Shown: positions 18,613-27,309 of the stretch, one piece after another
Layout: every line of letters starts with the position of its first letter
Position numbering within the stretch: the first letter of the stretch is position 1
Source of the DNA: an uncultured Tenacibaculum sp.
Lineage (GTDB): Bacteria; Bacteroidota; Bacteroidia; Flavobacteriales; Flavobacteriaceae
NCBI GenBank assembly: GCA_947497895.1
Contig: CANMIL010000005.1
Coordinates: 124,001-188,000, forward strand
Direction of reading: 5' to 3'
DNA length: 64,000 nucleotides
The notes under the pieces: model-generated
Databases searched by the model: none
What the model was told of the DNA's origin: nothing
The model's input: only the letters and a program-made list of their open reading frames with translations
Translations under genes and position numbers: made by a program

Positions 18613-21600
18613 TTATTTTCCTAAGTTGATATGAATATATGTTCTAATCTCCCACTCTGAACCGTTATCAAATCCAACTGGACTAATAATTGGTGATGTA
18701 GCAAATGGTAAAGCCTCATTTGGAGAATATCTTGGCGAATATTGATCTAATGAACGCCATGTACCTCTAATTCCTATTTTCGTGCTAGGAAGTATAAACC
18801 AGTCTTGTTTGCTTATCGAAGTAGAAACATCTAACATTAACTGCATTGGAAATGTTAAGTTGAAGTCTCTATGATAATCGAAAGGTCCCCAATCATCAAT
18901 CTTTACCGATCCCATAAACTTCATTTTCTTATATAAAACTCTTAAATCAGTTCCAAAACGATCAATGGTTCTCTGACTATCACCATTTGCTTGACCATTT
19001 CCTGCATAAATATTTGCAATCAACCCTAAATCAGGATTCACTTTTGAAACAATGCGAGAATGTACCTCCCACAAGTCTTGTGCTGGTGTTGAATTTGGAA
19101 AAGCAAAAAATGTACGATTCGCTAAGAAACCAATATGTGCATCTTGTGTAGTTGGTAAATGTTTGTAAACAAAACCGAGGTTCATTGCAAACTTGGCATC
19201 CTCTGCTCTATCGTTGTCCCATTGATACATCCATGTTCCAGGAGTTGGATCGTAGGTAAATAAAACCTCACCTGCAGTAGTTTCTCTATTCGCTCTTACT
19301 ACAAATGGATCATCAATTACGTTTCTTAATCTTCCTGTTCCTCCAACATCATTTGGCATTGCTGCTATTAATGGTTTTTGCCATAAAAAGTTAGGAGCTA
19401 CTTGAAAATCACCAGCTGTATAAGTGAAACCAGACAAGAAATTGGTTTGGTTTCCACTACCATTATCTTTCAGCTTCCATCCAGTAAATGTTTGTGTTTG
19501 ATCGGCACCTCCATTGGCAACTAAGCCCATGATAGCTCCTTGTGCATACCAGTTAAATCTTCCTTTTTGGAAAGTAATTTTCGCTTTACCTCCCCAGTTG
19601 TCATTAGAGTTGATTTTATCAGTATATACTGTATAATTCCCTGGTGTTCCTCTTACATCTTGGAAAGAACTTCCATTTAAAGGACTACCTGCCCAAATTC
19701 CTCCAAGTGCCACTCCAACACTACCAAACTTCTTCTCTACAACAAGTGTCGCTCTTTCCGTTGGCCATGGTGGAATCACACCACTTCGAACTTGGTTTGC
19801 ATTTAGTACTCTTCGTCCTGTAGCATCAAAATCTAACGTTGTATTTAAGTCTCTATGATAAATTCCTGTTACATCAAAACCTGCCAAATGCTTACGATAC
19901 TTTAAAAGAACTGTTGGATTTGCTCCCCACCATAATTGAGGACCTGCCGCCACTTTTAATCCTTTTAAGTGTCTTTTACCATCGATTTCAATACCAAAAG
20001 TTTCCCCTCCATAAATATCAAGGTTTGGTCCGTAATTTGCTTCTGGATATAATCCAAAGAAATCACCTTCATACCCCCAATGATAATGTCCTGTTCTGTA
20101 GAAACCTCTTAAATCGAAATCTTTTGCATTCCATTTGAATTCGGCATTGTAAATGTTTAATCGATTCACATCACCCAAAGTAACGTTCCCGTTCTCTGTA
20201 TTTACATCCGTTATTGGACGAGCTCTATTTTCATAAAATATTTCGTCAATTGGATTTTCAGCTACTTTACCAATAATATTGAAGTTTACATTCGCTGTCA
20301 TATTATCCGTTGGCTTTCCTTCTATACCTACGAAATATGAATGCATATAATCAAATCCTAATTGATTTGGATATGAAATATTATCTGGATCAGCTGTTTC
20401 AGGAGTGGTTAATAAAGACCCTCCAGTATAAAACGTAGTGTATTCAGCTCTTAGTTGACTTAACTTTATTTTTCCTCCTTGCTGAGCTTCCAAAGCTGCT
20501 TGATCTCCACGAGCTTTTAAAACAGCATCCATGATATTGATTCCCTTGAAGTAATTATCGATATACTCCAAAGTAGTTTCTTTATCATAAGGATTCACTC
20601 TATGAGCATCTTTCAAAGCATAATAGGCAGCACGAGGATATAAGGTATATAAACCACGAGAATTCGTTGGTCCCTTAGCGCAGATACCAAACCACTCTTC
20701 ATTCATATTGTTTGAACCATTTTTAGTATCGTGGTAATATCCTCCATTACTCCAAGAAGCTCCTGTTTCATGCGTATCGGCATCTTTTCTTTTGTCGAAA
20801 CCTAGTTTCCACCAACCATCACTAAACTGGAAAGTGAATCCTCCTATTGAGTTTCCTGCCTTCCCTAAACCTGCCGCATTTTCGTAAATTTCTTCCCAAT
20901 TACGAAGATTGTAATGCGCTTGCCAGTATTGATCTTCTTTTGCTTCTAAAGCATTGTAGGCATCCGCACCAAACTCGGTGAACATTAACGCCATATCTAG
21001 TTTTTTACTTACTACATCGAAAAAGTCTCCAAATGATTCTCCTCGATACGTATTTGCCCCATAGATATCAACATCTTTACACTCTTCTGCAATGATATCG
21101 ATAAACAATACATCTCCATTACAAATAGCTACTGGGTGATTCGGATCTATGGCTTTCATTTTCTTCGCCACTTCGTTCATTAAACGATACATTGGACGAC
21201 CTCTGTTTTCACCTACAGCTCGTTTTTTATCTTCCTCATCTGGAAAATCTTCCGTTTCTGCTCCTTGCCAGAATAACCCATAGTTATTCTCGTTCCCCAT
21301 CATATACATTAAGATACCCGGTGTATTTTTATAGTCGTTCACCAACTTCAGCATTTCACCCACCAATAATTCTTGTGTCCGTGCATCCGAATAATCAGTA
21401 ACAGGCGTCCAAACACCATCGATGGTTAATCCATAACGACCGAATTGGTGATTTAATAAAGTATAGATTCCATACTTCTCATAGATATACTTTACCCATT
21501 TTTGTGGAACACCGATGTATTGACGAACTACATTTACATTCATGTTCTTTAATAAGCCCATTTCAGCATCTAATCCAGCCTTTACGATGTCATCTGATTG

Positions 21601-21792
21601 ATTATAAAAATTAGCATTAACTACATTGGTACCAATGGGCACATAATCCCAATTCATACCATTCATCATTAATGGTTTTCCGTCCACCATTAATCGCATC
21701 CCATCTTTACTTTTTTCAACGACTACTTTATTCTGCGAAAAAGCAATCACTGAGAAAAACAAAAACGTAAGTATTAGAAAGTGTTTATTCAT
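18613..21792 (-). CDS. Clan GH-A glycosidase fused to an outer-membrane beta-barrel
   Basis: 1059 residues with a signal peptide cut near AFSQ. Residues about 22-430 look like a TIM-barrel glycosidase of clan A (GH2/GH5/GH72-like) with acid/base Glu168 in MMGNENNYG and nucleophile Glu273 in FTEFGADAY. From about residue 500 the sequence changes to alternating hydrophobic/aromatic strands with turns (KWNAKDFDLRGFYRTGHY) up to the end EIRTYIHINLGK, as in outer-membrane barrels. It is the first gene of the locus, which has no SusC. An outer-membrane enzyme-porin that trims and passes glucan is the natural reading, but transport is inference and the barrel should be checked by structure prediction. 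Confidence 0.7.
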   Translation of the reverse strand: MNKHFLILTFLFFSVIAFSQNKVVVEKSKDGMRLMVDGKPLMMNGMNWDYVPIGTNVVNANFYNQSDDIVKAGLDAEMGLLKNMNVNVVRQYIGVPQKWVKYIYEKYGIYTLLNHQFGRYGLTIDGVWTPVTDYSDARTQELLVGEMLKLVNDYKNTPGILMYMMGNENNYGLFWQGAETEDFPDEEDKKRAVGENRGRPMYRLMNEVAKKMKAIDPNHPVAICNGDVLFIDIIAEECKDVDIYGANTYRGESFGDFFDVVSKKLDMALMFTEFGADAYNALEAKEDQYWQAHYNLRNWEEIYENAAGLGKAGNSIGGFTFQFSDGWWKLGFDKRKDADTHETGASWSNGGYYHDTKNGSNNMNEEWFGICAKGPTNSRGLYTLYPRAAYYALKDAHRVNPYDKETTLEYIDNYFKGINIMDAVLKARGDQAALEAQQGGKIKLSQLRAEYTTFYTGGSLLTTPETADPDNISYPNQLGFDYMHSYFVGIEGKPTDNMTANVNFNIIGKVAENPIDEIFYENRARPITDVNTENGNVTLGDVNRLNIYNAEFKWNAKDFDLRGFYRTGHYHWGYEGDFFGLYPEANYGPNLDIYGGETFGIEIDGKRHLKGLKVAAGPQLWWGANPTVLLKYRKHLAGFDVTGIYHRDLNTTLDFDATGRRVLNANQVRSGVIPPWPTERATLVVEKKFGSVGVALGGIWAGSPLNGSSFQDVRGTPGNYTVYTDKINSNDNWGGKAKITFQKGRFNWYAQGAIMGLVANGGADQTQTFTGWKLKDNGSGNQTNFLSGFTYTAGDFQVAPNFLWQKPLIAAMPNDVGGTGRLRNVIDDPFVVRANRETTAGEVLFTYDPTPGTWMYQWDNDRAEDAKFAMNLGFVYKHLPTTQDAHIGFLANRTFFAFPNSTPAQDLWEVHSRIVSKVNPDLGLIANIYAGNGQANGDSQRTIDRFGTDLRVLYKKMKFMGSVKIDDWGPFDYHRDFNLTFPMQLMLDVSTSISKQDWFILPSTKIGIRGTWRSLDQYSPRYSPNEALPFATSPIISPVGFDNGSEWEIRTYIHINLGK

Positions 21793-22189
21793 AATAGATT
21801 GTATTTAAAGCGTTGATATTGTTCCCCTTAGTTTTCGAAGATGTTGTAAATCTACATACTGAAACCAGCAAATCCTCAAAAAAAACCTACACAAAAAACA
21901 TACAAGACAATAAAAACCTTGCTAAATCTTTTAATTTCGTAAAAACAACCCGTATTTATTGAGAGTATAGCAATACACCTTAACCCCTACAAAACACGGT
22001 AAAAACAGCTTTGTATAGTTAATGTTTGGGTGAAAAGTACTTTTGTATAGTTATAAATGGGGTGTTTTGATGTGACTTCACAACTTTTTAATATTAAAAA
22101 CACCACAACATAGCATTGTTTTAACATATAACTCCTAGAATCGGAGATTGGACAATAAGTATATTCTACCAACTTTTATTGTTTTGAAA
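21793..22189. other. Intergenic region upstream of the glucan locus
   Basis: 397 bases with no credible gene. It contains the candidate promoter element at 21849 and A-rich DNA. A 61-codon open frame on the minus strand (21987-22172) has unusual composition and no relatives I recognise, so I do not call it. Confidence 0.4.
21849..21859 (-). promoter_or_regulatory. Shared element upstream of the glucan locus
   Basis: GTATGTAGATT, 57 bases before the first gene, identical to the copy at 10464-10474. Here it continues as TAGATTTA, one base from the flavobacterial -7 box. Confidence 0.3.
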
Positions 22190-22215
22190 TGTTACAACAG
22201 TTATGTTTTATGAGA

Positions 22216-22340
22216 AGTATACCTCTATTAAAAAACTCCAAACCCTCAACTTTCGTTGAGGGTTTATCTTTATTTTTTAATTTCTGTCTAGCCTACTCAT
22301 ACTTGGCACGGACTGAGCAAGTCCGAGCTATCGGGAGTCA
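22216..22340. repeat. 3'-end module, copy A
   Basis: Read on the minus strand: a stop codon in CGATAG, a small hairpin CGGACT/AGTCCG, an AT-rich spacer, then a 10-bp terminator hairpin (22241-22264, loop TTTC) and T run. Three more copies follow at 22540, 22848 and 23013. Confidence 0.6.
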
Positions 22341-22417
22341 TAACTATAATCATTTCCATTATCAACATCTTTAAAACCAAAGTTATCATTACCGTTATCG
22401 TCTTTTAAACCTAATAC
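22328..22417 (-). pseudogene. Eroded gene tail, 29 codons
   Basis: An open stretch that begins after a TAA and ends at the TAG of module A. The peptide is Asp/Asn/Gly rich (DDNGNDNFGFKDVDNGN) and ends YDSR. It has no start codon. I read it as the 3' remnant of a lost gene whose terminator survives. Confidence 0.35.
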
Positions 22418-22539
22418 TTATAACTAGTTAAAATTAATTTCAATATTTCTTACTCTTGCCAGATATTAGCTAGCACTAAACGTTTATATCTATAAGGAAG
22501 TTAAAAAAACATATTGAAAGATATTGATTAGCCTGTACA

Positions 22540-22675
22540 AAAAAACCACAACTCTCGTCACAGCTTTATCTTTATTATTTCTAAAATTTAATTTCTCGTT
22601 ATTACTGACTCTTACTCGGTACTCGTCATAGACAAGCACTAACCAGTTACTTTGACATACTAGCGCCATCAGGGG
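22540..22675. repeat. 3'-end module, copy B
   Basis: Shares the AAATTAAATTTTA spacer and degraded terminator stem with the other modules, and shares a further 40 bases (through GCCATCAGGGG) with copy C. It abuts the displaced gene fragment at 22673. Confidence 0.55.
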
Positions 22676-22805
22676 TAAAAATAAATCGAGACTAGCTGAT
22701 AAAAACTCTCCTCATTGGAAAAAAGTTTATCGAAGTATTATGAAAAACTACAGTTGGAAAATGCCAAAGAAATATAGAGAAGAGTTTAAAAAGTTGGCGG
22801 AATGA
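22673..22805 (+). pseudogene. Displaced 3' fragment of the gene at 3621-4229
   Basis: 133 bases match 4097-4229 in the same reading frame with six differences. Four changes are silent and two are conservative (Leu to Met, Val to Ala), which suggests the donor was once a working paralogue. The fragment keeps the stop codon but has no start. The left junction is exact at a GGGT shared with module B. Confidence 0.8.
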
Positions 22806-22847
22806 TCTTAATATTTTTTAATTAGAAAAGAAAAAAGAGTTTATAAA

Positions 22848-22990
22848 CGAATAAAACTACAACATTACTGCTGTGGTTTTATCTTTATTATTTTTAAAAT
22901 TAAAGTTCTAGTTGCTTACTCTTGCTCGGTACTAGTTTCAAACTAGCACTAACCATTACTTTGTCATACTTATGCCATCTGGGGGACGCT
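22848..22990. repeat. 3'-end module, copy C
   Basis: Same layout as copy B: degraded terminator stem, TTTATCTTTATTATTTTTAAAA spacer region, then GCCATCTGGGG. It begins about 45 bases after the displaced gene fragment. Confidence 0.55.
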
Positions 22991-23012
22991 AAAGCTAGAC
23001 TAGCATATTCCT

Positions 23013-23121
23013 AAAAAAAACAAAACCACAACATCCCTGCTGTGGCTTTATTTTTACTATTTTTAAAATTTAATTTCTGTATTGATTACTCATACTCTGC
23101 ACGGACTACAAGTCCGCGCTA
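23013..23121. repeat. 3'-end module, copy D
   Basis: On the minus strand: stop TAG, hairpin CGGACT/AGTCCG, spacer, terminator stem CCACA/TGTGG and T run. This copy still follows a recognisable gene tail (23119-23280). Confidence 0.6.
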
Positions 23122-23280
23122 TCGCAGTCCACCTCCGCCGAATTTACCATCTCCAAAATACGTAGGTGAATATGTCCTGTTTTTAATATACAGAATAAAA
23201 AGTAATACCACGACAAGGATTAATACTCCTAAAAATTTCTTTTTATTAAGTTTAACTCCATATTTATATAAAAAGAACAA
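23119..23280 (-). pseudogene. 5'-truncated small membrane protein with Gly-rich tail
   Basis: An open frame of about 53 codons from a TTG at 23280 to TAG. It encodes a charged start (YKYGVKLNKKK), a strong membrane helix (FLGVLILVVVLLFILYI) and a tail ending YFGDGKFGGGGLR. No ATG is available, and the only possible start lies inside the terminator palindrome of the upstream gene, so it is probably truncated rather than expressed. The Gly-rich end resembles those of the two genes upstream. Confidence 0.5.
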
Positions 23281-23304
23281 GATAAGAATATTCTTATCTT
23301 GTTC
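23275..23304 (-). terminator. Terminator after the small Gly-tailed gene
   Basis: A perfect 30-base palindrome (15-bp arms beginning GAACAAGATAAG) followed on the minus strand by five T. It lies 27 bases after the stop at 23331. Confidence 0.75.
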
Positions 23305-23330
23305 CTGTAATTTAATTGATTATTGTGTTC

Positions 23331-23528
23331 TTACCAACTTCCAGTAGCTCCACCGCCACCGAAGCCGCCTCCACCATCAGAATCCTTATCCTTATCTTTA
23401 GGAGTATCAAATCTATGTGATTTTAATATTGCTTCTTTCTTGGTTTCTCTAGATTTATTGTCACTATCTAAACCACTAGTAAATGTTGTTGACAAAGCTA
23501 TAATCATAGCATAAATTAATGTTTCCAT
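23331..23528 (-). CDS. Small protein with RHS-like Gly-rich tail, 65 residues
   Basis: A hydrophobic N-terminus (LIYAMIIALSTTFTSG) reads as a signal peptide or membrane helix, followed by a Lys/Asp-rich linker and the tail GGGGFGGGGATGSW. The RHS protein just upstream ends in nearly the same way (GGGGANGSWEE). It is 34 bases downstream of that gene and precedes a strong terminator, so it is the last gene of the RHS transcript. It could be an accessory or immunity partner, or a remnant of a swapped RHS end. Function unknown. Confidence 0.5.
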   Translation of the reverse strand: METLIYAMIIALSTTFTSGLDSDNKSRETKKEAILKSHRFDTPKDKDKDSDGGGGFGGGGATGSW

Positions 23529-23562
23529 TTTTATTTCAATTTTTAATTAATAATTCATTTTA

Positions 23563-26500
23563 TCACTCTTCCCAACTTCCATTAGCTCCACCGCCACCGT
23601 AGTCGCCACCGCCAAGACCTTGGCCATTACTTAGCGCTCTTAAACCTAAACGTTTAGCATCTAAGGTATGTAGTTCATCATTTACGCTATTAAGATTCTT
23701 TTGAGCATCTCTAATTTTTCGTTTGATATTATAAGTATTTGTTTTCGCTGATTTATGCATTATTTTTATAGTAGTACTAATATATTTATTAGCAATATTC
23801 ATCAATAACACTCCTCTATCTTTAAGGCTCGACAAAGCATTTGCAATATCTTCTCCCTTTGCCTCCTTTGGTATTGAAAAAGGAATCCCCATACCTTGAC
23901 TAACAGACTCTTTTATTATTTCTTTAATTACGTCATTTACTTTATCAGGGTTTTTTTCTAGGTATTCCAATTGTTCTTTGGTGAATGTTTTTATCTTATT
24001 TGCATATTCAAGCGCTAAACCATTTATTGCACTTTGTTTCCCCATTTCTTCTAAGAAATGTTGTGTTTTTAAAGAACTATGATATGCCTTTGTTAAATCA
24101 GTTATTTTAGCAGTCAATTTTTTTCTTTGCCTCTCTAATTCTTTGCACCTTTTGCACTCCTCTGTATTTCCATTACCATCTGAAAAGGTTCCATTTCCGT
24201 TGTTTGTCCAAGTGGTTCCACTAGCAGAAGTTCTGAACAGTCTATTTATAAAATCAGTTGTAGATTCAGAATTCCCACCACTTGGGTCAGCATAAAATAT
24301 CGGGTTATTATCAAAAGCTACACTTGTACCCTGAGAATGATGTGTCACAGGATCAATACCGTTAAAACGAGCTATCGCAGGATCATACATCCTATAATCC
24401 ATTTCATACAAATTCAATCCTAACGATTCTTCAAGTTCAATTCCATTGTATTTAAACTTCTGCGCAGTAGAATTCCCAAGGGATGAGACGTTGTTATTGT
24501 AACCCTTGTGTTTAAGTCCAAATGGATAGTAATTACTTTCCTCTATGATTTCAGAAGAAGGAGTAATTACACCGTCTCCATTGTTATCAGTATAACTTAA
24601 ACGAACGTTTCCTAAATGGTCTTTGTATTGGTAAGTATATTTAAAGCTTCCAGTATTATCAGGGCTTACGTACCCCTCTGCATGATTAAAGAACTCTAAA
24701 CTACCATTTTTATAAACATAATTTCCGGTATATTGAGTAACAGGAGCTATCGGCCTTGTCCCACTGTTCTCTACTACTGTTTTTTGCAATTTGGTTCCTG
24801 TGGCATCATACACATAATATATAGTACCCAAAACATCTTCTCCCGTTCTAGTTACGTTTGAAAAACGAATCTCTGTTGGAAGGTTTAAATGATTGTATTC
24901 GATGTTGGAAATATTTTTGTTTTCATCAGAAGTCATATTTCCATTGGCATCATATCTATAATCGTCGCCTCCATTGGTTCCATCTTTAAACCCAAAATCT
25001 CTATCCAATGATGGGGCTGAATCGGAAACATTGATCAATTTATTACCTAAATTATTCTCATTATAGGTATAAGATAAATTATCCATCATATGACTAATAT
25101 TCTGTCCAGCTTTTCTGTTTCTTTTCAGTTGCTTAATATTACCATTCTTATCATATTGAATATTAAATACACTAAAGTTATGGTTTTCCAAATTAGCAAA
25201 ATAATTTGCAGACAACAACCTATTTAATGCATCATAGTCATATTGATACTTTCTCAACTTATTGTCATTTTTAGTATCCCATAAAGTTTCTGAAATATTT
25301 CCATTATATAAAGGATTAGCTCCAGTAGTTGGATTATTATATGCTATTGTAAAATTAAACAAATCATTATCATTCAACTTATTATCTTGATTAATATTTT
25401 TTAACCAACCTCTTACATTATAGACATAATCAACAGTTTGTAAGGTTCCGTTAGCCCCTCCAACACCTTTTGTTTCCAGTTGACCAAGTTGGTCATACGT
25501 ATTCTTAGCTATTGTTTCCTCTGACTGATTGTTTATCTTTTGCTTTTGAGTAACAACTCTTCCGGCATGATCATATGTAAAACTATCGATGGTAACAATG
25601 GCAGCTTCTGTTTCTTTTTGGTGACTAGTTTTCGTTTCTTCTACCTTTCCGACAAAATCCAACTTACTTTCAACAATGTCGGTCGTTCCTAAAAAATCAT
25701 TTTTACTATACACATAAATAGGACGCGCTTTTTCATCGTAATAACTAACCGTTGTAATCCAGTTACTCGTATCTAAAACTTTTACTTTTGAAACCGTTGC
25801 TAAACCTTTCAATCGAGTTGTTGACGTCAAATTATAATATGTAGTTACTGTATTTCCTAAACCAGTTGGTAACACATTTTCATAGGTATCGTAATAATTG
25901 ATTGTTAATACCTCAATATTCAACAATGGGAAATTAGCATTTGTATAATGGGCTCCATTAATAGCAGTTGCACTTTTTTCCTCGTAATATTTTGTAGCAG
26001 TATCATTTAATCTATTGAACTCTGCCTGCATATTGGGTCTTGCCAAATTAGTCCCATGAGTATATATTCCTGTGTACACAACTCTACCTAGAGCATCATA
26101 CTTTGTAAATAGCCATTTTTTATTTACTCGTAAATTTGCGTCCTGAGTTAATACAGGGCGATCTAACCCGTCATAAATAATGTATTCCCAATCTTTCCCC
26201 GGTATTTTCTTCTCTACCAACCGATTTCTTGCATCGTATTTGTATTGATAACACAACTCAGATAATTCAATGCTTGACACACCATCATCTGTATTCACCT
26301 TGGGTGATAATACATATGTCAAATTCCCATAATCATCGTAAATATAATAGGTATCATGCTTTATTTGATTATTGTAGGTACGCTTTAAAATTACCTGGCC
26401 CTGCTTATTCTTAAACTCTTCTGTAGTATGATCTAATCCTGAGGTCCAGTTTTCGTCTTTTGTTATCGTTTTATATAATGTTCCCGCTGTGTAATGACTA

Positions 26501-27303
26501 TCATTTGAAACCAAGCTTGGGGTGTACACTTTTACGTTTTCATTTTGAACTGTTACTGAAGTTTCAGTAATATTTACCTGAAACAATCTTACTTCTCCCG
26601 TAATGTTTGTTTCGTATGCGAATTCAATTTCATGACCATTTCCTTGTTTCCAATCTTCTCCTGGAGCAGCTTGACTTAACACTCTATTTAAAGGAGAATC
26701 TTCAAAATTCTTTTGAGAAAACGCATTGACATTGGCTGTTGTTAAATTTGGAAAATCAGTTCCATAATGAGTTTTATAATGCCCTAAAGTAGCCAACTCC
26801 GCTCCTGTTTTTATACTCCCATCATTACCTGTTGATGGATAAGGTAAAAACTCCTTCTCTTGCCTTCCAAAATCATCATAATCAAAATGGGTAACAATAT
26901 CTTTCTTATCACTCGATTGTTTAATCGCAATACTTTGCTTTCCACGCCCTAAACCATCGAAATAAGAAACACTTTCTGCAAAGTCTTTTATATACAACCC
27001 TTGTAAGTTTGTTAAATCTTCTACCGAAGTTGACATTGGTTTTTGATAGACCCGAGTGAATACATAATTCTCTGTTTCACTTAAACTAGGTAATGAATAA
27101 GGAGTTCCTACGTAATCAGTTATATACGCATGAAACGTTGCCCCAGCTTTTATCCAGGTTGTTGGTCGGAAAGTAATGCTTCTTGAAGCCGTAAGTGTTT
27201 CCTCACCAGTTACCGTATAGTTTACCTTAGTAACATCTTGTTCTAATTGTTGCCCGAATATATTGGATGCCATAAACAGGCACAGCAATACTAACTTTTT
27301 CAT
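23563..27303 (-). CDS. RHS/YD-repeat protein, DUF6443 type, with variable C-terminus
   Basis: 1246 residues. A signal peptide (cut near NIFGQQ) and an N-terminal DUF6443-like region precede many YD repeats, for example YDDFGRQEKE, YDGLDRPVLT and YDANGN. The RHS core closes near residue 990 with YYPFGLKHKGYNN, LNLYEMDYRMYDPAIARFNGIDP and FYADPSGG. After this comes a 240-residue tail with a CKRC pair, long coiled-coil helices and a Gly-rich end (GGGDYGGGGANGSWEE). In RHS proteins that tail is the swapped effector part; I recognise no toxin fold in it. The gene starts 6 bases after the 1139-residue partner. Confidence 0.85.
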   Translation of the reverse strand: MKKLVLLCLFMASNIFGQQLEQDVTKVNYTVTGEETLTASRSITFRPTTWIKAGATFHAYITDYVGTPYSLPSLSETENYVFTRVYQKPMSTSVEDLTNLQGLYIKDFAESVSYFDGLGRGKQSIAIKQSSDKKDIVTHFDYDDFGRQEKEFLPYPSTGNDGSIKTGAELATLGHYKTHYGTDFPNLTTANVNAFSQKNFEDSPLNRVLSQAAPGEDWKQGNGHEIEFAYETNITGEVRLFQVNITETSVTVQNENVKVYTPSLVSNDSHYTAGTLYKTITKDENWTSGLDHTTEEFKNKQGQVILKRTYNNQIKHDTYYIYDDYGNLTYVLSPKVNTDDGVSSIELSELCYQYKYDARNRLVEKKIPGKDWEYIIYDGLDRPVLTQDANLRVNKKWLFTKYDALGRVVYTGIYTHGTNLARPNMQAEFNRLNDTATKYYEEKSATAINGAHYTNANFPLLNIEVLTINYYDTYENVLPTGLGNTVTTYYNLTSTTRLKGLATVSKVKVLDTSNWITTVSYYDEKARPIYVYSKNDFLGTTDIVESKLDFVGKVEETKTSHQKETEAAIVTIDSFTYDHAGRVVTQKQKINNQSEETIAKNTYDQLGQLETKGVGGANGTLQTVDYVYNVRGWLKNINQDNKLNDNDLFNFTIAYNNPTTGANPLYNGNISETLWDTKNDNKLRKYQYDYDALNRLLSANYFANLENHNFSVFNIQYDKNGNIKQLKRNRKAGQNISHMMDNLSYTYNENNLGNKLINVSDSAPSLDRDFGFKDGTNGGDDYRYDANGNMTSDENKNISNIEYNHLNLPTEIRFSNVTRTGEDVLGTIYYVYDATGTKLQKTVVENSGTRPIAPVTQYTGNYVYKNGSLEFFNHAEGYVSPDNTGSFKYTYQYKDHLGNVRLSYTDNNGDGVITPSSEIIEESNYYPFGLKHKGYNNNVSSLGNSTAQKFKYNGIELEESLGLNLYEMDYRMYDPAIARFNGIDPVTHHSQGTSVAFDNNPIFYADPSGGNSESTTDFINRLFRTSASGTTWTNNGNGTFSDGNGNTEECKRCKELERQRKKLTAKITDLTKAYHSSLKTQHFLEEMGKQSAINGLALEYANKIKTFTKEQLEYLEKNPDKVNDVIKEIIKESVSQGMGIPFSIPKEAKGEDIANALSSLKDRGVLLMNIANKYISTTIKIMHKSAKTNTYNIKRKIRDAQKNLNSVNDELHTLDAKRLGLRALSNGQGLGGGDYGGGGANGSWEE

Positions 27304-27309
27304 AGTCTT

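Noticed and set aside
4366..21792. SusC/SusD pair in the glucan locus
   Set aside because: I looked for a plug domain, TonB box and SusD-like lipoprotein; the two lipoproteins are built of PKD, Ig and CBM-like modules, and the only barrel is the glycosidase-fused one.
21987..22172. 61-codon minus-strand frame upstream of the glucan locus
   Set aside because: Cys/Tyr/Val-rich composition unlike neighbouring genes, no start context, and overlap with AT-rich spacer.
22530..22675. 59-codon open frame on the minus strand starting MALVCQSNW
   Set aside because: It is made entirely of the non-coding 3'-end module shared with copies A, C and D, where the frame is broken.
23563..27303. Calling a named toxin domain in the RHS tail
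   Set aside because: The last 240 residues show coiled coil, a CKRC pair and a Gly-rich end but no catalytic motif I can identify.
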